Assembly: GCF_032118995.1 (NCBI RefSeq)
Contig: NC_092651.1
Location: forward strand, 15,439,349 to 15,503,348
DNA length: 64,000 bases
Source: Asterias amurensis
Lineage: Eukaryota > Echinodermata > Asteroidea > Forcipulatida > Asteriidae
Reading direction: 5' to 3'
In this document: piece by piece, positions 57,139-64,000 of the stretch
Position numbering within the stretch: the first letter of the stretch is position 1
Layout: each line of letters begins with the position of its first letter
Notes under the pieces: generated by a model
What the model was told of the DNA's origin: nothing
What the model saw: only the letters and a program-made list of their open reading frames with translations
The model's database searches: none
Translations under genes and position numbers: made by a program

Positions 57139-59243
57139 TGCTCCTTCGTTGACAAGATGAAATATGTATTGTCTAAAAACAGTTATATTTCTCTGCTCCG
57201 TTTGTTCCGTATGCTCCCTGTGTGATGTGTTTCGCGCATTGCAAAATCACACATGTCTACGGAGAGGTCAACTTAAAAGGTCAAATATGACAATCTTGTT
57301 CCCTGGAAAGTTTCATCACATCGTACCCAATTTTTTGGCATGCCTTTCGACCCCGTCAAAACTACTTTATAAGAGCGCGGTCATTATTAATTTTCAAAGC
57401 TCGCATGGTCTGAAAAGAAATGCAAAAAAGGTTAATTGTGTGTGTGAATTTTAGGTGCCAAACAAAAGTTGACTGCCTGAGGAATGTTACGGAGTGAACA
57501 GCATGAGTAGAACATTTCTTAAGCTGCCAAAAATTGTTGTAGATTTTTACTTTTTTCCTTTCATTAAAAAAAGTATTGGTCTGGCCGCTTCAACAGCAGC
57601 CAGCCACAAATTCGATCATATACCACACAGTTGACCAGTGCATTGTGAATATTTGAGTCTGTCCCATCCATCTATCTTTAGAAAACTGACATGAAGGAGG
57701 TTGATCCGAATAAATGTGTACACAGTTTGCTGTATCTGGGTGGGGGGGGGGGGGGCCACGACAAGAAGACAATATTGTTCAAAAAAATATTATGACAGTA
57801 ATAACATTTCACACATTCATTTTTTTTTATATCTTTATGACCCGATGATTTATTTGAACAATTTCTCATTGACAAATATATATAGATTTAAAATTTGAAA
57901 GACTATGTAGGAAAAATTCAATATAAAACTTTTATATTAAAAATACAATTTATAGCTCAAAATTAAAACATGAGGCAGTTTGGCACATCCTTATTCGAGT
58001 ATTGTTGTTGTTGAGTATATAATTCTCTTCATCACTTTTACTTAATAATTACCATATACCTTCTTAAATTTATAATACTGTTTAACAATAATAGAAACAT
58101 TTGCACCAATAAAAAACATATTAAATCTGAAACCAGAAATGATACTGATATAAGCCCTACACACAGCTGTCATTACCAGTTCTTTTTTTTTTATTACTTA
58201 AGAGTTCCCATGAACACCGCCTCCTTCCAAACTTTAAAGGCACTGGACACTAATTACTCAAAATATTTGTTAGCATAAAAACCTACTTGGTAATAGGCAG
58301 TGGGAAGCTGTTGGTAGTATAAAAACATTGTGACAAACGGTTCCCTTTGAAGTAACTTAGTTTTTGAGAAAGAGGTAATTTCTCACTCAAATAATTAAAA
58401 GACTTCAGGACTGAAGTCTTTTTCAGGCATCTGAAAGCACACAAATTTGTGCAAGGTGTTTTTTCTTTTTTATTGCAACTTCGATGATTACTCCAGTCCA
58501 AATTTTCACAGATTTGTTATTTAATATATGTTGGGATACACCAAGTAATACTGGTCTTTGACAATTACCAACAGTGTCCGATGCCTTTAAACCCCATTAA
58601 CCCAATTATCCTCCAATTATTAACCCTCAATCCCACACCTTTTTCCATGCACCCAGACTCATACGTCACCTCAGGTTATAGACGACATCAACGCCATCGG
58701 CCTACAACACGATCAAGCTGTTCGTGCTGCCCAGAATAGCCCTGGATGGCACAATCAAATTTCTAGCTTTGCAAAAACCTGTGTTCACACCGTCTGGAGC
58801 CGAGTCGGCCCCAGTAGTGTCATCACCTCAGTGGTAAGCACACCTAATACACCCATGGAACATGATCGGACCACCACCATTATCCGGAAAGTTTTCAATC
58901 CCCTAAAGTACTTTTTATTGTTGGTTAACAAACCGCGCTGGTTAGCATGGACAGTCGGATGTTAGCAATACAGCCAATCGGGTTGACGAATGCTCATCCT
59001 TTTAAAAATCGTGTGAGGGCGCTCTCAATCGCTTCCGGGTTATATACGTTTATACCCCAAACAGGAGCCGTAACGGCGCAACAAAAGTGACAAACGATAA
59101 TTAACTGTGCAGGATAGTGATTGAAAAAAAACTATTGAGAGCGCCCTCATGCGCTCAAAAATATGGCGCACTAGAGGACCGGCTTTCTTCGCGAGTCTCT
59201 ACATTTATACAGGGAATCACACAATTATAAAAGGCAGTAGTTG
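57139..59243. other. Spacer between eIF5B start and TMEM144-like stop
   Basis: Holds the eIF5B promoter side (57139-57260, no TATA box; CT-rich CTCTGCTCCGTTTGTTCCG near 57193), a poly-G tract (57740-57754), AT-rich DNA, a family A MITE (58233-58591) and inverted GAGAGCGCCCTCA blocks (59028-59150). A weak plus-strand frame near 58680-58830 is discussed under rejected items. Confidence 0.55.
58233..58591. mobile_element. MITE, family A
   Basis: Ends TTTAAAGGCACTGGACACTA and ACAGTGTCCGATGCCTTTAA, central hairpin GACTTCAGGACTGAAGTC. The left end has lost part of the subterminal sequence. Confidence 0.8.
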
Positions 59244-62200
59244 TTACTTTGAAAACGCTGTGAAGACTGCACCGGTAATAGTGATGGCAAAAGCGAGGAA
59301 TAGCACCAGAAGATTTCTCACGCCTTGTATTTCACGGAAGTAAATAACACCCCAAAGTGAAGCAATGATGCCTGGACCCTGGAACAGGACACACAACAAA
59401 ATGGAGAAATTAATACCTTACATAAATTGATTTGATTTGGTTATTGGGATACATTTCATCGCAGCCAATTGCGAAATCTATTAAAATTATTATGAAAAAC
59501 AGATCATTATAACAAAACAGCAAATACAAAATCGAATACAAGAAAGCAAATCAATATGTATATGAAGTATCGACAACATGCTTAAACAAAAAGATTGAAA
59601 AGACGATGGGATACGTTTTCAACAGATGCTGTTAATGTCTTATGCAAGGGCAAAGACAATGAAGTGTAGTTTTCTCTTCATCGTTCATGTCCTTTTCATA
59701 CCCTCAATCTTGTTTCAGAACCCCTTTCTGTAGTTTTGGGAACCAAATCCTGCCTTATTGTTTAGCCTAATACAAAAACACCCTGTGCCAACTGAACCTT
59801 CGCAGATGGCTCATGGGCAATGGTCTCACCACTTTTATCCATTTCCTACGTTCACTGATTTTCCAAGATCTTTCTAACAAATAAGTTGAACCACAATTTA
59901 GTTTCCCACAATGACCAAAACAACTGTTTCACTCATTGGCCAGTGATTAGCCAATGACCAATTCAACCGAAACCGTTATTGGTTCAGCCGCCTAAACACA
60001 CCCCAGGGGTAAAGCGATCTAAAGGTAAAAGGGCTGGCTGATATTCCAGGGAATAGCCCTTTTGTTTCAACGTTAAACAGAATGAAACAAAACACAACAG
60101 GGCCCAATTTCATGGCTCTTCTTACCGTACAATGTAAGCGAAGAATGGGTGTTTAAGGAAGCGAGGAATTCCACACTTGTGCACGTGTGTATTCCACGTT
60201 ACTAGATATTTTAATCTTAGACAGCTAGTGCAGAAATTCTGCGCTTGCACGTATAAAGCGGAGAATGGAGATCGTAAGCGCAGAAGTCGACGGTAAGTGG
60301 AGCCATAAAAATTAGGCTCATAAATGTAACAGCAATGGTTTCAAGCTTACCGTGGTTATAATTGGAAAACTGACGCTCTCTGAAAGGTTGAAGTTAGCGA
60401 GAAACCAACCGGACTGCGCAACGCCCCACATCACCCCTGAGACGATACTAGGAATAACTAGCCCTACACCAATCTGGGGACGGTTACGCTTGAAGATGCA
60501 GTAAAGCAAGAAATACACGTTGGATGTCAGGATGATGCCACAGAAATGAGAGAAGACGTAGTCCAAACCTAACAAACAGAAAAAAAAATAATACACACAT
60601 CTTTAAAGGCACTGGACGCGTTTGGTAATTGTCAAAGACCAGCGTTCTGACTTAGAGGATCCAAACTTATGCATCAAATAACAAACCTTTGAAAATTTTG
60701 ACTCAATTGGGCATCAAAATTGCAAGAGAAAAATGAGGCAAAAAAGCAATGAAAGGATTCAGGCCTGAAATGTTTTAATATTTTAGTGAGAAATACGGGA
60801 GCCGTTTCTCACAATTTTTTATACTATCAACAGCTCTCCATTGCTTGATACAAAATACATTTTCATGCTAATAATTAATTTTGAGTAATTACCAATAGTG
60901 TCAGTTGCCTGGGAAGGCATACGATAATAAAAGGCAATCAAAAATTTGTACAGCAGTATTTGATAGTACAAAGTAAGAGAACTAGTCCCCCGATTTCACT
61001 TGGTATGTCAAAATATCAGTTTTAATCTCCAAAGTTTGAATCTGAGAAGCATTACTGTCAGGGATTATTTTCCTGCGTGGACATTATTTGTTCTGGGACT
61101 TGACAGACATGGCGCACAAGAAATGTTCAATATTATTATTATTAGAAATAATTTTTGCATCAGGAATAAAGAATTAATTTGTTTTTACCCAAACACTGAT
61201 GTGTATGAAGCACTGTATACTCAGTACTTTCCCGCAATGCAAGGGTCGTGGGTTTGAATCCAACCCGAGTGATTTGCCTGTGGATTCTTATTAACAGCAC
61301 TTGGGAAAGTACTGAGTATACATCGCTTAGTAAACATTGGTGTAAGGGTACAAATAAATGATACTATTATCATTATTAATAATTTGACGAGGGAAACACA
61401 GAATAAATACGTACCGTTTTGGCTGGCGTTGGCTACATTATCCTGGATCCAAATACATGGTACAAAGTTAAACCCATAAAAACTTCCAGCAACTATTGCT
61501 AAAGATATACCACTGCAAAAAAAGACGCACACAAAATGTACAAATTAATATAACATTACCAGAGATATCAAAGAGTTAACAAATACTCAAACCTCTAAGT
61601 CTCAAACTTATGGTTCTCAAACATTACGGTTTAGAACTTCTTGATCCCCAAACTTGTGGTGTCCCACTCATAGGTCTCAAACCTCTAGGTCTCAAACCTC
61701 TTAGTCTCAAACCTTGGCTACATTATCCTGGATCCAAATACACGCTACAAAGTCCCAAACCTCTTGGTCTCAAACATTTAGGTCTCAAACCTCTTGGTCC
61801 CAAACCTCTGGTTCTAAAATTTCTAGATCTTAAACCTCTAGATCTCAAACCACTTGGTCTCAGACCTCTAGATTTCAAACATTTTGGTCTAAAACCTCTA
61901 GGTCTAACATTTTTAGGTATCAAACCTTTAGATTGGTATCAAACCTTTAGACCTCAAACCTGAAGTTCTCAAACCTTTAGGTCTCAAATCTCTAAATCTA
62001 AAACCTCTTGGACTTAAATCTCTTGGTACCAAACCTCCAGGTCTCATACATTTAGTCCTCAACCCTCAAGAGCTCAAACACCTAGGTCTCAAACCTCTAG
62101 ATCTCAAACCTCTAGATCTCAAACCTCTAGGTCTCAAACCTCTTGGTCTCAACCTCTGAATCTCTTTGTCCCAACCTTAACCCTATCTAGAGATGAAAGG

Positions 62201-62307
62201 CTCCCCACAACTTACACTATTCTTTTCTGAGTAGGTGAAAGACGATCAACCCAGGAGGCATCTTCCGATGGTATCACTTTTATATCTGGTTCACTATTGG
62301 TGCTCCC
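59244..62307 (-). CDS. TMEM144: TMEM144-like multi-pass membrane protein, C-terminal half
   Basis: Exons in order: 62307-62216, 61512-61415, 60568-60351 and 59378-59244 (TAA). They splice in phase to 180 residues, about half of the ~345-residue family length. The sequence follows human TMEM144: ASWVDRLSPTQKRIVG, then SLAIVAGSFYGFNFVPCIWI, LDYVFSHFCGIILTSNVYFL, SGVMWGVAQSGWFLANFNLS, VSFPIIT, and PGIIASLWGVIYFREIQG...LTGA-like end FTAFSK. At least five hydrophobic membrane segments are visible. The family resembles EamA/nucleotide-sugar-transporter proteins and its substrate is unknown. The first exons must lie beyond the right edge. The long intron 61513-62215 holds a minisatellite. Confidence 0.9.
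60100..60319. mobile_element. Palindromic MITE, family B variant
   Basis: Starts GGGCCCAATTTCATGGCTCT and ends GGAGCCATAAAAATTAGGCTC. Interior similar to 51261-51431 (GTGCACGTGTGTATTCCACG). It ends about 30 bases from the donor side of TMEM144-like exon 60351-60568. Confidence 0.75.
60602..60910. mobile_element. MITE, family A
   Basis: Ends TTTAAAGGCACTGGACGCGT and ACCAATAGTGTCAGTTGCCT, centre GGATTCAGGCCTGAAATG. About 33 bases upstream (gene sense) of the 60351-60568 exon acceptor. Confidence 0.8.
61586..62160. repeat. 15-bp minisatellite (CTCAAACCTCTAGGT)n in TMEM144-like intron
   Basis: About 35 diverged units of a 15-bp motif CTCAAACCTCTAGGT fill most of the intron between the 62216-62307 and 61415-61512 exons. 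Because 15 is a multiple of three, frames stay open for long stretches (LKPLG repeats on plus, LRPRG on minus), but there is no start context or homology. A 41-base copy of the neighbouring exon is embedded at 61714-61754. Confidence 0.88.
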
Positions 62308-63650
62308 CTGCCGCCAAAAGTAAACAAAATTAGCGACGGTTACACAATGTACATGTTTTACAATTATATTGACAAGGAAATAGAATAAGCTGTTGTAAAC
62401 TGTTAAAGCAACCAAAAGAACCAACGGTGTAAATGCAAAAAATAGTTAGTGGTCTGGCGTTACGACCCAGTTGGGTTATGAAGATGAATGTATTGTGATA
62501 TTACCTATCATTTAGAATGTATTAAAGTAACTCTTTTAGGGAAGAAGTAATATTTTAGTGTCAAACAAATGAAACATGCTTTTCCCCAGAATTTAGTTGT
62601 ACATTTATTTAACACAATTTGTGCATTTGTTTTTACACAAATAATATCTTCTGTCAATGAAATATAAGTCCAGGAGGTCATGTGTTGCCCTTGTCTGGGC
62701 CTTGATGCCCTTTCAAAAGATTCCACTAGACGTAAAGATTTACCAATGTAAGTGCCCTTTGCAAAATGAAAATGGCTTTGCCCTCTAAAAAAAAAATTCA
62801 GGCTTAAAATAGGCTGGGGAAAAAAACAAATTGCAGAACCTTTTCTTACAAGGTGCATTTATAGGGTTGGTTTTCATCGGCCAAGTCCTATGCATTGGGG
62901 GCTGCCATTGCTGAAGTCACTCATTAATCCATTTGTGAGTTAGATTTGAATAAAGTCTGGTACAACGACTTGCTTGATCACAAGTTACCACTTATTAAAT
63001 TAAATTCCTCAGACTATAGGGACAGTTGCTACATGTATGTAACAGATTTGGGGCACGCTTTTTATAAAGTAACGTAAGAGATGGTGAACACCCATACACA
63101 ATTCTGAACATGAATGTGTATGGAGCAATAGTACCAGGGTTTGCTCATCTAGAGGTTGCTATGCAAAGGCCTGCCCCAATAGTCTGAGGAGCTCAAATTT
63201 AAGCATTTGGTTGTGACTAAGCAAGTCAGTGTACCAGACTTTAATCAAATTATAGCTCGCAAATATGCATGCATGGATGACAATATCCATGATGGAGGAA
63301 GCAATTTGGGGGGAAAGTCTCTGGTGTACAGACTTAGACATCAGAACCATGGCAACACAAGACAAAAGCCTCTGTAATCAAGCTCAACTTCCTGGTACAA
63401 TTAACCCTGTATCCTTTGTTACCAAGAACCTTCATTGATTCTATACTAAGGATAAAGGCTGGTATGTGTAGTGTAGTAATATTAATATTATAAGACCTGG
63501 TTTTAATTACATGTATATGGACTGATATGCAGTGTATAGGGTAAACACTATTAACTTCAAAACTCATTCAGCAGGTAGTTGACAATATCAAAAGAACGCC
63601 CAATAAAATTAAGTACTTTCAAAATTAGATAACGAAAAAAGAAGATTAGT

Positions 63651-63850
63651 TATATTTGGTTTGTGGTAACACCATGTGTGTATCTACTTGCCAGGTAGAT
63701 TTTGTTCTTTAGAGAACTGTCTTGCTTTAAACTCGCGGAATAGATTTTCCGAATTCGGAAGATTTCTCGGCTCTGAAAAGACCTGTCCTGCTTTTTAACT
63801 ACTACCTAGGCGGAAGGTTACAAATCGACTCGGACTACTACTCTTGGAAA
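63651..63850. mobile_element. Penelope/hammerhead-like repeat fragment, copy 4
   Basis: Starts TATATTTGGTTTGTGGTAAC and includes ACCATGTGTGTATCTACTTG and AAAAGACCTGTCCTGCTTTT. The right end with the GAAACGTTG motif is missing. Confidence 0.55.
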
Positions 63851-63878
63851 AAGAAGATGCCACACATCTATACTAACA

Positions 63879-64000
63879 ATGGTTAAGCTTCAGAACATCT
63901 TGATACGTGCTTTACTTATCTACATGTACTTAATGACTGCATGCTGTAATGCTAGTGATGAGGTATGCATGGCGTCTATTGGAGTAGGAGTAGGAACATG
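63879..64000 (+). CDS. Possible signal-peptide-bearing first exon (open at window edge)
   Basis: The plus strand reads ATG then VKLQNILIRALLIYMYLMTA, followed by CCNASDE: a basic start, a hydrophobic core and a small-residue cleavage region, as in a secretory signal peptide. A GTATGC donor-like site follows at GAG|GTATGC (63962), and the frame is also open to the edge. No homology is recognised and it sits just after a repeat, so it may be chance. Confidence 0.2.
   Translation, partial: MVKLQNILIRALLIYMYLMTACCNASDEVCMASIGVGVGT

Larger units (their letters stand above)
62308..64000. other. TMEM144-like intron running off the right edge
   Basis: No further TMEM144-like exon is recognisable on the minus strand. 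Contents: a CAGGCCTG-type repeat fragment (62683-62805, inverted, CCTTGATGCCCTTTCAAAAG) and a Penelope-like repeat fragment (63651-63850). Confidence 0.5.

Noticed and set aside
58680..58835. Plus-strand frame DDINAIGLQHDQAVRAAQNSPGWHNQ, possible LINE polymerase end
   Set aside because: A faint resemblance to the D..A..R..W ending of some non-LTR polymerases, but too short and lacking the basic motif seen at 49484-49720.
61610..61963. 117-residue LKPLG-repeat protein on the plus strand
   Set aside because: Explained fully by a 15-bp minisatellite whose unit is a multiple of three; units are diverged without codon-level constraint and it lies in an intron.

Overview
The window looks like nuclear DNA of an invertebrate deuterostome, most likely an echinoderm such as a sea star or sea cucumber. 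Exons are short and separated by AT-rich introns with GT/AG borders. Coding sequences match animal proteins at a clearly non-vertebrate distance, and the introns and spacers are packed with short inverted-repeat transposons, tRNA-derived SINEs and LINE fragments. The phylum is an inference from gene divergence and repeat style; no search was possible.

Four protein genes are recognised, all on the minus strand, so transcription runs from right to left. (1) At the right end is the C-terminal half of a TMEM144-like multi-pass membrane protein (59244-62307); its 5' exons lie beyond the right edge. (2) eIF5B, the ribosomal-subunit-joining GTPase, is complete in 24 coding exons (34199-57138, about 1233 residues). 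(3) A FOXRED1-like mitochondrial FAD oxidoreductase is complete in 8 exons (19963-28834, 508 residues). (4) BRCA2 has a probable non-coding first exon near 17.3-17.4 kb and seven coding exons (753-14962, about 2607 residues); the exons for its DNA-binding domain lie beyond the left edge.

The most striking feature is the last BRCA2 exon in the window. It encodes 19 BRC (RAD51-binding) repeats, against 8 in human BRCA2. They fall into two sequence classes: an N-terminal block of 8 and a C-terminal block of 11, split by an acidic linker. Repeats 2-6 sit at an exact 150-bp (50-codon) period and repeats 16-18 at an exact 123-bp (41-codon) period, so both blocks have grown by in-frame tandem duplication. 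The PALB2-binding motif and the segment holding the mitotic PLK1 site of human BRCA2 are also recognisable.

Between and inside the genes: at least ten near-full copies of one ~380-bp MITE family with conserved ends and a changing central hairpin; palindromic MITEs beginning GGGCCCAATTTCAT; two hAT-type elements with intact 8-bp target duplications; a three-deep nested insertion; tRNA-Lys-like and class II (Leu/Ser-type) tRNA-derived SINEs; a SINE whose body has become an 80-bp tandem array; LINE C-terminal coding remnants; dispersed repeats ending in a Penelope/hammerhead-like GAAACGTTG motif; and a 15-bp minisatellite that has captured a piece of the neighbouring TMEM144-like exon. The four genes share no pathway; what connects them here is collinear orientation and a shared load of mobile elements.
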